Part shown: positions 35,333 to 45,589 of the stretch, piece by piece | Numbering within the stretch: the first letter of the stretch is position 1 | How the letters are laid out: every line of letters starts with the position of its first letter | Origin: B1 sp964355075 | Lineage (GTDB): Bacteria; Bacteroidota; Bacteroidia; UKL13-3 | DNA length: 64,000 nt | Direction of reading: 5' to 3' | Assembly (NCBI GenBank): GCA_964355075.1 | Contig: CAYHCF010000001.1 | Location: forward strand, 1-64,000 | The notes under the pieces: generated by a model | What the model was told of the DNA's origin: nothing | What the model saw: the letters and a program-made list of their open reading frames with translations, nothing else | Database searches by the model: none | Position numbers and translations under genes: made by a program

Positions 35333-36700
35333 TTACCCAAATAGATAGCCCAATAATTCATCTAATTTACCCACTTCCACTATGGTTAAGCCAGATTTAC
35401 TTTTTGGTAATTTATTAAACTTTGAGAGATACACTGTATTAAAACCCAATTTTTCAGCTTCGGATATACGTTGTTCAATACGACTTACAGCCCTTATTTC
35501 ACCACTCAGACCCACCTCTCCAACAAAACAAATCTTATTTTCCACTGGAATATTTTCGTAACTGGAAACAATTGCTGCCACAATTCCCAGATCAATCCCC
35601 GGATCTTCAACTCTCAGTCCACCGGCAATATTCACAAAAACATCCTGCATCCCCATTCTAAGTCCACACTTTTTCTCCAGAATAGCCAGCAACATATTGA
35701 GGCGTTTGGCATCATAACCGTTCGAATTTCTTTGTGGAGTTCCATAAACAGCTGCACTCACCAAGGCTTGAGTTTCGATCAGCAAAGGCCGCATCCCTTC
35801 CAGAGTTGCTGAGATAGCCACGCCACTTAGTGCTTCATCTCGCTGAGAGATAAGGATTTCGGAGGGATTACTCACCTCCCTCAAACCACCACTTTGCATC
35901 TCATAAATACCTATCTCATTGGTTGATCCAAATCGGTTTTTAGTACTACGCAATATTCGATATACGTGATGCCGGTCACCTTCAAACTGCAAAACCGTAT
36001 CAACCATGTGTTCCAAAAGTTTCGGACCGGCCAGTGTTCCATCTTTGGTTATATGTCCTATTAAAAAAACCGGGGTTCCCGTTTCTTTTGCAAAGCGAAT
36101 CATATCTCCTGCAGTTTCTTTAATTTGAGAGATACTGCCTGGGGTAGAATCAATTATATCACTTTGCAAAGTTTGAATGGAATCAACAATAACAATATCC
36201 GGCTGCAACTCGGCAAAGGCTTTTCCAATTTTCTGAGAAGACGTTTCTGTAAATAAATAACAGTTCGGGTTGCTGTAAGGTATACGTTCTGCACGCATTT
36301 TAATTTGCGATTCGCTTTCCTCACCGCTGATATAAAGCACCTTTTTATCATGAAACTGAAGTGCAATCTGTAACAGCAAAGTGGACTTGCCAATTCCTGG
36401 TTCGCCACCAATTAATACCACGCTTCCCGGAACGATTCCTCCGCCCAGTACTCTTGTAAATTCCTTATCCGAAACAGGTAATCTTTGTTCTGCACCCTGT
36501 TCAACCTCATTTAATAATATTGGTTTAGTGCCCCGCCCGTGTGTTTCTTTTTTCCAGGTACTTTTATAATCAGGTTTCTCTTTATGAATTACCTCTTCTA
36601 TATAAGTATTCCATTCATTGCAGGCAGGGCATTTACCGATCCACTTTGGAGAGGAGGCTCCGCAGTTTTTACAAAAGAATGATGTGGAGGATTTTGCCAT
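35333..36700 (-). CDS. radA: DNA repair protein RadA
   Basis: A 455-residue protein of normal length. An N-terminal zinc finger (CKNCGASSPKWIGKCPAC) is followed by a RecA-like ATPase with Walker A GGEPGIGKST near residue 95, the RadA motif KNRFG near 255 and a C-terminal Lon-like domain. RadA is a helicase that helps branch migration and processing of recombination intermediates. The start codon follows a heptamer repeat on the upstream side; transcription comes from the small spacer at 36710-36770. Confidence 0.97.
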   Translation of the reverse strand: MAKSSTSFFCKNCGASSPKWIGKCPACNEWNTYIEEVIHKEKPDYKSTWKKETHGRGTKPILLNEVEQGAEQRLPVSDKEFTRVLGGGIVPGSVVLIGGEPGIGKSTLLLQIALQFHDKKVLYISGEESESQIKMRAERIPYSNPNCYLFTETSSQKIGKAFAELQPDIVIVDSIQTLQSDIIDSTPGSISQIKETAGDMIRFAKETGTPVFLIGHITKDGTLAGPKLLEHMVDTVLQFEGDRHHVYRILRSTKNRFGSTNEIGIYEMQSGGLREVSNPSEILISQRDEALSGVAISATLEGMRPLLIETQALVSAAVYGTPQRNSNGYDAKRLNMLLAILEKKCGLRMGMQDVFVNIAGGLRVEDPGIDLGIVAAIVSSYENIPVENKICFVGEVGLSGEIRAVSRIEQRISEAEKLGFNTVYLSKFNKLPKSKSGLTIVEVGKLDELLGYLFG

Positions 36701-36710
36701 GAGGAAGAAT

Positions 36711-36745
36711 AATTAAGAATGAAGAATTAATAATTAAGAATTAGG
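36711..36745. repeat. Heptamer array upstream of radA
   Basis: Five consecutive 7-bp units AATTAAG, AATGAAG, AATTAAT, AATTAAG and AATTAGG. It lies between radA and the T9SS gene terminator. Confidence 0.75.
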
Positions 36746-36772
36746 GATGGCAAAATACAAATATTCTTTAAC

Positions 36773-36802
36773 AAAAAAGGCTCCCAATCGGAAGCCTTTT
36801 TT
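36773..36802 (-). terminator. Bidirectional terminator of the small T9SS gene
   Basis: Stem AAAAAAGGCT / AGCCTTTTTT with a 10-base loop containing a further CC/GG pair. On the minus strand it ends with six T residues, 23 bases past the stop of the T9SS gene; on the plus strand it also has a T-run. Confidence 0.85.
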
Positions 36803-36825
36803 GTTTTTAGATAAATCAAGTATTA

Positions 36826-37524
36826 TTATTTACTTACCGTGAATTTCCCTGATTTAATAAGGTTTCCGCTAAGGTCGTAAATCTGGTAGAAATAAATGCC
36901 ATGGTTGTATTCGCTCACATTGATCGCTGTGTTTTTGTCGGTGATAGCAATTTTATCGATAATTTTACCGCTTATATCAATGATGCTGATTTTTTTAGCC
37001 AGGTTATAATCAATTGAAACATTCAAAACAGAAGAAGTAGGATTTGGATAAACCTCAACCGATGCGGCTGCCTTGGCAATCTCTGAAACGGGTACTGTAG
37101 TGAGGTTACATGCAGTATTATTATTCTGATCCGGATCTATGGTTACATTTCCATTTTGAGCGTAAACCCGTGCACAGAAATTAAATGGAGTTGAAGCAGG
37201 GGCTCCGGTAATCGTTAGATTCAGTTTGTATTTTCTCCAAATGGTATCATTGGCAGCCATCACTCTGTTAGTATAAACAACAGGCGATTGCCCGCCGATA
37301 GCAGTTTGCATCACATTATTAAAGATGTAAAGAACAATCATTGAATCGCTTACGATAGTTGGCACGGTGCCATTGTTAGTAATAATGTATTCAACGTCAA
37401 ACACAGTACCACTTACAATATTGAAACCCACAGCAGGTTTAACAAGGGTAATTTTGATGTCCTTTGTTTGAGCAAAAAGGGAGATAGAAGTGAATAAGGC
37501 AAGGGCAAGTAATAATTTTTTCAT
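36826..37524 (-). CDS. Small T9SS-sorted protein with CARDB-like domain
   Basis: A 232-residue secreted protein: signal peptide (about 1-19), a CARDB-like immunoglobulin domain (about 22-145; DVEYIITNNGTVPT) and a T9SS type A sorting domain (VEVYPNPTSS, from about 155 to the end). It is probably placed on the cell surface or released. Function unknown beyond a likely binding or structural role. It has its own terminator, and no operon partner is evident. Confidence 0.85.
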   Translation of the reverse strand: MKKLLLALALFTSISLFAQTKDIKITLVKPAVGFNIVSGTVFDVEYIITNNGTVPTIVSDSMIVLYIFNNVMQTAIGGQSPVVYTNRVMAANDTIWRKYKLNLTITGAPASTPFNFCARVYAQNGNVTIDPDQNNNTACNLTTVPVSEIAKAAASVEVYPNPTSSVLNVSIDYNLAKKISIIDISGKIIDKIAITDKNTAINVSEYNHGIYFYQIYDLSGNLIKSGKFTVSK

Positions 37525-37746
37525 GTGATGAGTTTAAATAGTTTTTAAATTAATTTTAAAAGTGACTTTGCAAAAACCCGAATTTGGATTTGATTTCAAT
37601 AACAAACATACGAAATTCTTTTTATTAAAATCTTCTACTAAATGAAATTTATTGCTCCCACTTTCAGGTATTATGTTGATAATCCTGTTAAAACTCGTGA
37701 AAACATACTAAAAAATATCCCTTAAAAATGTTTCTTTGTACCCCAA

Positions 37747-38718
37747 GTGAGCAAATTAAACGAAATAAAAGCCCCTATTGATGCGGAATTGAACCTTTTT
37801 GAAAAAAAATTCAGAGAGGCTATGAAAAGCAATGTGCCACTTTTGGACACTATCATGTCGTATATTGTAAAACGCAAAGGAAAGCAAATCCGACCCTTAT
37901 TTGTGTTTTATAGTGCCAAAATATTCAATGGTGTTACCGATGAAACCTATAGAGGAGCCAGCTTAGTGGAATTGTTGCATACCGCTACCCTGGTGCATGA
38001 TGATGTGGTTGATGACAGTGATGAACGCAGAGGTTTTTTCTCCATCAATGCTTTATGGAAAAATAAAATTGCAGTACTGGTAGGTGATTATTTATTGTCG
38101 CGCGGTCTCTTACTTTCGGTTCAGAACAAAGACTACCATCTACTCGAAATAGTTAGCAATGCAGTTAAGGAAATGAGTGAAGGAGAGTTATTGCAAATAG
38201 AAAAAACCCGAAATCTTAACTTATCTGAGGAAGTCTATTATGATATCATCCGAAAAAAAACGGCCTCTTTAATTGCTTCCTGTTGTGCTATAGGTGCTGC
38301 TTCATCCGGTGCTTCTGCTGAAGATATTGAGAAGATGCGCTTATTTGGCGAAAAAATTGGAATTGCCTTTCAAATGAAAGATGATTTATTGGACTATGGC
38401 GATGATGATATTGGCAAACCTACCGGTATTGATTTAAAAGAAAAAAAACTGACTCTTCCAATTATATATACATTGAACCATGCTGATCATGGCACCCGGA
38501 AAACCATTATCAGCACGATAAAAAATCACCACAACAACCGAAAAAAAGTTGCTGAAGTGGTTCAATATGTAAATGAACATGGTGGAATTGCATATACCAG
38601 GGAAGCTATGCAGCAATATAAAAACGATGCACTTGCGATCATCGATTCTACTAACTCCAATAGCTATACCCCATACCTCAAGGATCTGGTAGATTATATT
38701 ATTGACAGGAAGAAATAA
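37747..38718 (+). CDS. Polyprenyl diphosphate synthase
   Basis: A 323-residue trans-prenyltransferase starting with GTG. The two aspartate motifs are present: HDDVVDDSDERR (about 82-93) and KDDLLDYGDDDIG (about 212-224), along with GKQIRP at the substrate site. It condenses isopentenyl diphosphate units to a long chain, most likely for the side chain of menaquinone. Chain length cannot be read from sequence with certainty. It is divergent from the neighbouring T9SS gene and convergent with the subtilase gene. Confidence 0.9.
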   Translation: MSKLNEIKAPIDAELNLFEKKFREAMKSNVPLLDTIMSYIVKRKGKQIRPLFVFYSAKIFNGVTDETYRGASLVELLHTATLVHDDVVDDSDERRGFFSINALWKNKIAVLVGDYLLSRGLLLSVQNKDYHLLEIVSNAVKEMSEGELLQIEKTRNLNLSEEVYYDIIRKKTASLIASCCAIGAASSGASAEDIEKMRLFGEKIGIAFQMKDDLLDYGDDDIGKPTGIDLKEKKLTLPIIYTLNHADHGTRKTIISTIKNHHNNRKKVAEVVQYVNEHGGIAYTREAMQQYKNDALAIIDSTNSNSYTPYLKDLVDYIIDRKK

Positions 38719-38726
38719 GGTTCCCC

Positions 38727-41700
38727 TTATTCTTTAATAAAGATTTTGTTAATCTCTTTCGTTCCCGCTACCATTCTTAAAATATACAGGCCTTCCGGTA
38801 ATTTATTTATTTCCAACTGTTTTTGTTGTACTCCGGAAACCAGTAACCAATTAACCCGCATCATTTCCTGACCCAATAAATTGATCAGGGAAATCTGAAT
38901 ATTTTCTTTTTGTACCCATTCAAAATCTACATTTAAAATGTGATTTGCAGGATTTGGATAAATAGTGAGCTTATTGGATTCCCGGTCTTTTACTAATCCT
39001 GATGCAAATAGATTTATGATGATCGTTTTTTGAACTCCCGGACAACCTGTACTGGCGGTTTCCTGAACATAGAGACTGGAACTGGAAGTGTTGTTAAATT
39101 TAACCAAAACCTCTTTAGCAGAAAATCCTGTTTGAAAAGCGCCACCGGTTATCATCCAGTTAAAGCTTGAACCCGATAGGCCGGGAATAACCCAAAAGGT
39201 AGCGGTATCACCCTTGATTCCCCACCTGTTTCCCATAATTTCTGAAGTAGTCGGTTTTGGGTATTTATCAATATGCAATACATCTGATTGACTATAACAA
39301 AAATTATCATTTACCCGAACCATAAAATTACCCGAATCGGCATAATTTAATACAGGTTGGTTTTTACCAGGAGCCAGCACACTATTTATAAACCATTGAT
39401 TATTTGAAATGGCACTTGAAGTAAGGTTAAAACTTCCTCCTTCACAAAATCCATTACCGGTTAAATCCTTTGAAATGGTAGGTATTGGTGGATTGATACC
39501 TGCCAAAATTGATAATACGATAGATTTGGAGGAACAACCATTAGTACCAGATACCTTAACATAGTAATTGCCCTCCTCTTTGGATTGAAAACTATTGGTT
39601 GTGATATTTTGTAAAGTATTGTTTTTAAACCAGCTATAATTAACAGTTGCATCGGTTGAAAGGATGGTACTGTCGCCATTACATAAGGCTAATCCTTTCG
39701 TACTCGTAATAACGGGTACCGTTGGTGAAGGCAATACGTTTAGATAGGCAACTTTGGCGATGCTGTCTCCGCCTGTTGCATTTTTAACCGCCAATAGGAT
39801 TGTTTTGGTACCGGGAGTAAGGAATTTTACATTCGGATTTTGCACGGTATATATTAAGGTATCCGTGTCAGTAAAATACCATTTCCAGCTTGAGGGATGA
39901 TAGCGTGATGAATCAAAGAATTGAACATCTTCATAGGCACACACGGTTTTACTGAGGGTATAAAAATTGGCAAGGGGAGCAATCACATTCCCGCTAATAT
40001 TTACATTATCAATAAACAAATTATTACCTCCAAAATTGGTTCGCTGTTCAAAACGGATTAAGGCATTCGCATTGCCCAGATAAGGAGTAAGATTAATCGT
40101 ATTACATACCGCTCCGGTTGCTGCACCGCACCAATCCGTTGAGCTTGCCGGGATAAAAGTATTCATAGATACCTTGGTTCCGGTTGCAAAACTTCCCAGT
40201 CCATTTTCACCATATGCTTTTAGTCTTGTCCAGGTATTTCCGCAATTTGTTGAAATACCAATGATCAAAGAATCATCGGCGGTACTGTCAAAACTCATAT
40301 AGGCGTGTTGGAACTGTAATTGAGCTGAGCTATAGCCTCGCAAATCCAAAACAGGGCTCACAATTCTATCGTATCTGTTACCGGTGGGATAGGTATAATT
40401 ATTGATTCCAAATGCTGTATTACCTGGCGTATTTCCCTGTACATTCCAATATCGCCACGTGGTATCGGCATTTGGGTTTTCAATGGTCCAGAAACTTCTG
40501 GTTGTTGAATTGGGTTCAAAGGTTTCCATAAGAGGTAAACCAATCCCTCCAACCGTAATATAATCGGGTATCCAAACCGAATCAAAACCGCTTGCGCCTG
40601 TAATTCTCAACGCTACCGGATATATTCCGGGTAAAGAATAAGAAATCAAAGGATTTGTAGCAGTGGAGCTTGCAGGAGTTCCACCCGGAAAATACCAGAT
40701 GCGAGAAATACCACTGGAAGATTGATCGTAGAATTGGATGTTTTTATTGTAACAAACAACTCTGCTAATGGAAGAAAAAGAGGCAGTTGGTTTTGGACTG
40801 ATTCCACTAACAATAAGTGCGTAGGGCTGAGGTCCGCCAACCAGACTTCCTTTGTTCGTTACCGTAATGGTATAAGAACCACTGGTGGGAACAGCGATAT
40901 AAATCTTCTCAACATTATCAATGCTGTTATCTCCTGTAGTTGCAGCAGCTGTAGGGGTGGCACGATTCAGAACATAAGGATAAAAAAGAGTATTATCGCT
41001 ATTACGTTTTACACGAATATCCAAATCATTAACCAACATTTTATTGGTTGGGTTGAGTGATGGACTCATAGGAGTTCCCGGTCTGTCGGTCCAGCAAATA
41101 CTCACTTTGATAGGAGTAATTCCGTCGGATACCATATTATAACTATAGGGAATACCATTTGATAAAGTATTTTGCTGAATGCTGCTATGCAAACTATCCG
41201 TGATGGTTTGAACAGCTTTATACGTATTCATCAAACCCCAGCCGAAGGTATAATCCGGACCTGCACTTGGGCCTGCTTCATCAGCTGTATGGATGATCAA
41301 TGCTTTTAACGTGGATGCTCTCATGTAAGCGCCTTTCAGATTATTGTAATGTTGTTGGATCAACAGGGCTGAACCACTTGCGTTAGGCGTTGCCATTGAA
41401 GTTCCATTCATCGTAGAATAGGCTGTATTACTGGTAGAAACACAGGAGTAAACACTTACTCCATTCGCAACGATATCCGGTTTAATACGGCCATCATCGG
41501 TAGGCCCCCAACCACTAAAACTGCTCATCACCACATCTGCAGAACTTGCCCAACCGGCTATAATTTTATTTACCGCCCCAACCGTAATTACATTTTTTGC
41601 ATTTCCAGGTCCTCCGCTGATAGAATTGTATGGACCCACTGCATTCGGCAGATTAGAACTGTTTCCAAGTACCCAATTACCGCTCAGGTCTCTGATATAA

Positions 41701-42515
41701 TATGGGTTTTGACCCGTCTCTCCCCTATCGTTTCCGGCGGCTACAAAAATCTGGTAATAAGGATAAGTCAAAGCGACCTGATCCCAGGTTTGGCTAATGT
41801 TATCATAAAAACCATACTTATAATCTTCGATGGTACTCACGGCAGGATCACCCCAAAATTCCCAACGACCGCTGTTCTGCCATCCGCTGATTTGGGTATA
41901 AGAATGGCTTGAAACCAATAAACCTACTGAGGCGGCATTACTCATTTCGCTGTTATCACTCGACCAATCGTAACACTTTATCGGCGCCTGAAAACTCATC
42001 CCTTTTGCATTTGTGGAAACCCCACCGGCACACATGGTTCCGGTAACATGGGTGGCATGATCAGCCAATGAGGTGGCCCCATCTGCTTGAACGGCTCTGC
42101 CCTGAAACTCCTGATGAGTAAGTCTCACAGCACCCCCATCCCAAACACCAAGTCTGTTTGTCATTCCTAAACCACTCAGGTTTAATCCGGCAGTACCTCC
42201 CGGCCACACTTTATTGGTCTGAATCGTTTTTGCAGCATCTAAATTATTGGTAGTTTGGATATAAATTGGCATTCCGGTTGACGAAACATCAACCATTTCA
42301 CGGATGACCCCATTTGCAAGAAAAGCCCTCTTTGGATAATTTAAATGAGTTGCTTTTTCATCAACGATGGCTTGCTGAATAATAAAATTTTCCTTTAAAA
42401 TCAATTCCAGTTCGGAAGGAGTTTTTGCTTCAGTTGGCATTCGCATTTGCTGAGAATAGGAGAAGAAACCTGAAAACAAAAATGTGATGAGTATTACTGT
42501 ATTGTTTTTTTTCAT
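38727..42515 (-). CDS. T9SS-sorted subtilisin-like serine peptidase
   Basis: A 1262-residue secreted S8 peptidase. Signal peptide (about 1-21), a propeptide-like region, then the catalytic domain with Asp126 (GVWDGG), His156 (DHATHVTGT) and Ser373 (NGTSMATP). Behind it come a P-domain-like beta sandwich (about 445-570), PKD domains near 575-650 and 840-930, an MAM/CUB-like region near 660-830, Ig-like repeats and a C-terminal T9SS type A sorting domain (KLTIYPNPANHI). It is likely to degrade extracellular proteins for nutrition. Confidence 0.93.
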   Translation of the reverse strand: MKKNNTVILITFLFSGFFSYSQQMRMPTEAKTPSELELILKENFIIQQAIVDEKATHLNYPKRAFLANGVIREMVDVSSTGMPIYIQTTNNLDAAKTIQTNKVWPGGTAGLNLSGLGMTNRLGVWDGGAVRLTHQEFQGRAVQADGATSLADHATHVTGTMCAGGVSTNAKGMSFQAPIKCYDWSSDNSEMSNAASVGLLVSSHSYTQISGWQNSGRWEFWGDPAVSTIEDYKYGFYDNISQTWDQVALTYPYYQIFVAAGNDRGETGQNPYYIRDLSGNWVLGNSSNLPNAVGPYNSISGGPGNAKNVITVGAVNKIIAGWASSADVVMSSFSGWGPTDDGRIKPDIVANGVSVYSCVSTSNTAYSTMNGTSMATPNASGSALLIQQHYNNLKGAYMRASTLKALIIHTADEAGPSAGPDYTFGWGLMNTYKAVQTITDSLHSSIQQNTLSNGIPYSYNMVSDGITPIKVSICWTDRPGTPMSPSLNPTNKMLVNDLDIRVKRNSDNTLFYPYVLNRATPTAAATTGDNSIDNVEKIYIAVPTSGSYTITVTNKGSLVGGPQPYALIVSGISPKPTASFSSISRVVCYNKNIQFYDQSSSGISRIWYFPGGTPASSTATNPLISYSLPGIYPVALRITGASGFDSVWIPDYITVGGIGLPLMETFEPNSTTRSFWTIENPNADTTWRYWNVQGNTPGNTAFGINNYTYPTGNRYDRIVSPVLDLRGYSSAQLQFQHAYMSFDSTADDSLIIGISTNCGNTWTRLKAYGENGLGSFATGTKVSMNTFIPASSTDWCGAATGAVCNTINLTPYLGNANALIRFEQRTNFGGNNLFIDNVNISGNVIAPLANFYTLSKTVCAYEDVQFFDSSRYHPSSWKWYFTDTDTLIYTVQNPNVKFLTPGTKTILLAVKNATGGDSIAKVAYLNVLPSPTVPVITSTKGLALCNGDSTILSTDATVNYSWFKNNTLQNITTNSFQSKEEGNYYVKVSGTNGCSSKSIVLSILAGINPPIPTISKDLTGNGFCEGGSFNLTSSAISNNQWFINSVLAPGKNQPVLNYADSGNFMVRVNDNFCYSQSDVLHIDKYPKPTTSEIMGNRWGIKGDTATFWVIPGLSGSSFNWMITGGAFQTGFSAKEVLVKFNNTSSSSLYVQETASTGCPGVQKTIIINLFASGLVKDRESNKLTIYPNPANHILNVDFEWVQKENIQISLINLLGQEMMRVNWLLVSGVQQKQLEINKLPEGLYILRMVAGTKEINKIFIKE

Positions 42516-42587
42516 AATTTTAAATTGCTGAATTTATTTTCAGAAGAATGATTGCTTGTAATAATTATTAATAAGAATAACCAATGC

Positions 42588-43052
42588 CTATTTGTTTGTT
42601 TTTAAATCTTTTGAGTGGTTAATAGCACCTACAAGGGTAGCTTCCACATTAACTTTTAGGCTTTCCTTATAAATTTCGCCGGTGTACATCAGTTCAAAAT
42701 AACCCCCCGGAAGGCATTTTATTTTTAGTATGCCCTTATTTATTTTATTGCTGAGATATGTTTTTTCTAAGGGTCCATCTATTAATACCACTTTGAATTG
42801 CTTGCCCGTTAACTGCGTTTTACATTTAATGAGTTTGGATTCCACTTGGGTAATTTCAAACAGATATCCATTTGCAGATGCAAAAGAAGCGCTAAACTTT
42901 CCATTAACCACATCAAAATTACTCGGTTGATGGTATTCAAATTTGCGTAAAGGTGCAACACCCCTTGTTCTAAAATCTACTCTTTCTCTCTGTGCCTGAG
43001 CGTTTTGAAAAACTACAAACAGCATTAGAAACAACAAAAATTCTTTTCTCAT
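42588..43052 (-). CDS. Secreted protein of unknown function
   Basis: A 154-residue exported protein when started at ATG 43052, which gives a typical signal peptide (RKEFLLFLMLFVVFQNAQAQ). A longer form from 43073 is possible. The mature part (about 22-140) is a single beta-rich domain with no catalytic motif. It is upstream of the subtilase on the same strand, 72 bases away, and may be co-transcribed with it. The family was not recognised. Confidence 0.65.
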   Translation of the reverse strand: MRKEFLLFLMLFVVFQNAQAQRERVDFRTRGVAPLRKFEYHQPSNFDVVNGKFSASFASANGYLFEITQVESKLIKCKTQLTGKQFKVVLIDGPLEKTYLSNKINKGILKIKCLPGGYFELMYTGEIYKESLKVNVEATLVGAINHSKDLKTNK

Positions 43053-43188
43053 TATTAAATATACATTAAACAATATAATAGATCAATGAATTAAAATGTA
43101 CCCATACCACATCAAAATTAACGGAAATGTATGAAAACTCAATTTTTAAATTCAAGATAAGCGCTTAATTTGCAATCAAAAATAACCC

Positions 43189-43938
43189 GTGAAAAACTTT
43201 ATACCAAACAGCATTACAGCAGGAAATCTATTTTTCGGCTGTTTATCCATTGTTGCCACATTCGACGTAAACTTAACTCTTTGGGGTTTTGACAACTTAA
43301 GCGTTGCAGCTATTTATATCGGTGTTGCGGCCATTTTAGATTTTCTGGATGGCTTTACAGCCCGCCTGTTAAAGGGAGAAAATGAGATGGGAAAACAATT
43401 AGATTCACTTGCCGATATTGTGAGTTTTGGAGTTGCCCCGGGAATGATATTTTATGCCTTATCGGAAGAGCATTTAATTTTTAATGAACATTTTTTACAA
43501 TTTGTTCCTTTATTGGTAGTGATTTCCTATCTGCCCTTTCTGATTCCGATATTTTCTGCAGTGCGCCTGGCCAAATTTAATATCGATAAGCGTCAATCTG
43601 ATTCTTTTATCGGAATTCCTACTCCGGCAGTGGCGTTGTTTATTTGTTCCATTCCTTTTGTGATCAACCATGGACCCGAATTTGCAAACCAATTATTTAC
43701 TTCGGTTTGGTTCTTTATTTTTTTCCCGATCTTAACCGCCTATTTATTGATCGCCGAATTGCCTCTTTTTGCGCTTAAGTTCAAACACTTTCATTGGCAG
43801 GGGAATGAAATCAGATTTGTGTTTTTAGGCATTTGTTTATTGCTTTTATTCCTATATAATTATTTTGGGATTAGCCTGAGTTTCTTACTTTATGTACTTT
43901 TGTCGCTTATTAATAATTTTAGAAATCATAAAAAATGA
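43189..43938 (+). CDS. pssA: CDP-diacylglycerol-serine O-phosphatidyltransferase
   Basis: A 249-residue membrane enzyme starting with GTG. The CDP-alcohol phosphotransferase motif reads DFLDGFTARLLKGENEMGKQ, followed by LDSLADIVSFG, with all the conserved Asp and Gly residues. About six to eight membrane helices follow. It makes phosphatidylserine, the precursor of phosphatidylethanolamine. Its last four bases overlap purS (ATGA), so the two are translationally coupled. Confidence 0.93.
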   Translation: MKNFIPNSITAGNLFFGCLSIVATFDVNLTLWGFDNLSVAAIYIGVAAILDFLDGFTARLLKGENEMGKQLDSLADIVSFGVAPGMIFYALSEEHLIFNEHFLQFVPLLVVISYLPFLIPIFSAVRLAKFNIDKRQSDSFIGIPTPAVALFICSIPFVINHGPEFANQLFTSVWFFIFFPILTAYLLIAELPLFALKFKHFHWQGNEIRFVFLGICLLLLFLYNYFGISLSFLLYVLLSLINNFRNHKK

Positions 43939-44186
43939 AGTTTATAGCCGAAATTGATGTAATGCCGCATGCCGCATTGCTTGATCCACAGGGAAAAGCC
44001 GTTACTGGTTCCATGAAAAATATTGGGCTGCCGCAAATTGAAAATGTACGTATTGGCAAACATATCAGTTTGGAACTTGAAGCTAAAAATGAAACAGAGG
44101 CGAAAGAGTTTGTAGATACTGCCTGCAAAAAATTACTTGCCAACCTCATCATGGAAAGTTATACTTTTTCGATTCACAACCTATAA
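43935..44186 (+). CDS. purS: PurS, phosphoribosylformylglycinamidine synthase subunit
   Basis: An 83-residue protein fitting PurS in length and pattern: MKFIAEIDVMPHAALLDPQG at the start, then a GL...VENVRIGK-type core and an acidic helix. PurS bridges PurL and PurQ in the three-subunit FGAM synthase of purine synthesis. PurL and PurQ are not in the window. The gene overlaps pssA by 4 bases and is followed by an M28 peptidase 24 bases on. Confidence 0.88.
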   Translation: MKFIAEIDVMPHAALLDPQGKAVTGSMKNIGLPQIENVRIGKHISLELEAKNETEAKEFVDTACKKLLANLIMESYTFSIHNL

Positions 44187-44210
44187 AAGTTTTACCTGAA
44201 ACCGATTCCT

Positions 44211-45482
44211 ATGCTGCGGCGATTTGCCTTCATTTTTTTCTTTACAGGATTTTGCGTCACCTTAAATGGGCAGGATATTGATTATGCAAGGGAACTTATT
44301 CACACCCTTTGCAGTGAAAAATACGCCGGAAGAGGTTATGTAAACGGTGGCGACAGAATGGCTGCCGATTTAATCCGGACAGAATTTGCAAAACATAAAC
44401 TCTTCCCACTGGGGCAGGATTATTTCCAGCATTTAGGATTTCCGGTTATCTATTATCCGGGGCAGGCTGATTTAAGTGCAGATGACGTTCCGCTGGCTGC
44501 CGGTGAAGATTTTATCGTGAATCCCGGATGCCCGACACTGAAGGGCATTTATCAGGTGTTGATCCTGGATTCGGCTATGATGGATAATAGCTATCAATTT
44601 AAAAAACTGCAAAGCAGAAATCTGAAAAACTATTTTTTAGCGGTTGACGGGTTAAAGAACTTAAAATTATTAAATCCCGATCGTATCAAATGGGTGTTGG
44701 AAAACGGGTTGAACGCGAGAGGTTTATTGTATACAAAAGCTGAAACCTTAACCTGGGGCGTAAGCATGGACTGGGCACCATTCCCGATAATTTTTATCAA
44801 AAAAGACCGTATCAGTCAATCCATTATCAGGCTTGTTTGTAATATTGAAGCCGCACACAAGGTTCATGGCACCCAAAACGTTTTAGGTTATTTTAAAGGC
44901 TTGGTATATCCCGATTCTTTCATCGTAATTACAGCTCATTATGACCATTTGGGTATGCTGGGAACAGAAGCTGTTTTTCCGGGTGCAAATGATAATGCAA
45001 GTGGTGTTGCCATGATGCTCGACATGGCCAGACATTACAGTTTGAAGCCACCTGCTTATTCTGTATTATTTATTGCATTTGCTGCTGAAGAAATTGGATT
45101 GATTGGTTCAAATTACTTTGTAGAAAATCCATTAATCAACCTTAAAAAAATCAGCTTATTGTTAAACTTAGATCTGATGTCGACCGGCGATAAGGGGATG
45201 ACCGTTGTAAATGCAACTGAATTCCCTGACTTGTATGAGAATTTAAAATTTTGCAACAGTATTGGAAGCTATCTGCCGCTTATAAATCCGCGTGGTAAAG
45301 CAAAAAATAGTGATCATTATTATTTTACTCAAGCCGGTGTACCCTCCTTTTTCTTTTACCTATTGGGAGATTATCATCACTATCATGATGTTGACGATAC
45401 TTATCAAGCAATTACGCTCAGTAAATATAATGAGGCCTTTCAATTGATTGTTGATTTTGTCAATATGAAGATGAGACGGTAA
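44211..45482 (+). CDS. M28 family zinc aminopeptidase
   Basis: A 423-residue exported metallopeptidase. A signal peptide (about 1-20) precedes a cap-like region, then the catalytic domain. Zinc ligands are visible as ITAHYDHLG, GANDNASGV and AFAAEEIGL, with a later His in DHYYFTQAGVPSFFF. The domain removes N-terminal residues from peptides, outside the cytoplasm. It lies 24 bases after purS and probably shares its transcript. Confidence 0.9.
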   Translation: MLRRFAFIFFFTGFCVTLNGQDIDYARELIHTLCSEKYAGRGYVNGGDRMAADLIRTEFAKHKLFPLGQDYFQHLGFPVIYYPGQADLSADDVPLAAGEDFIVNPGCPTLKGIYQVLILDSAMMDNSYQFKKLQSRNLKNYFLAVDGLKNLKLLNPDRIKWVLENGLNARGLLYTKAETLTWGVSMDWAPFPIIFIKKDRISQSIIRLVCNIEAAHKVHGTQNVLGYFKGLVYPDSFIVITAHYDHLGMLGTEAVFPGANDNASGVAMMLDMARHYSLKPPAYSVLFIAFAAEEIGLIGSNYFVENPLINLKKISLLLNLDLMSTGDKGMTVVNATEFPDLYENLKFCNSIGSYLPLINPRGKAKNSDHYYFTQAGVPSFFFYLLGDYHHYHDVDDTYQAITLSKYNEAFQLIVDFVNMKMRR

Positions 45483-45589
45483 AATATCAAAATAGGAATT
45501 TACGATGGCGTATTGATTTGGTTAAATTTTATAGCAGGGGATAAAACCCGTCGTGAATAATCCTTACTTTCGCGCAACATTATTTTTGA

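Noticed and set aside
34736..36700. Caspase-like gene and radA as a defence operon
   Set aside because: The gene has its own likely promoter and radA is a core gene; closeness alone is not evidence.
36826..37524. The small T9SS gene as part of the giant T9SS family
   Set aside because: Only the T9SS sorting domain is shared; its other domain is CARDB-like.
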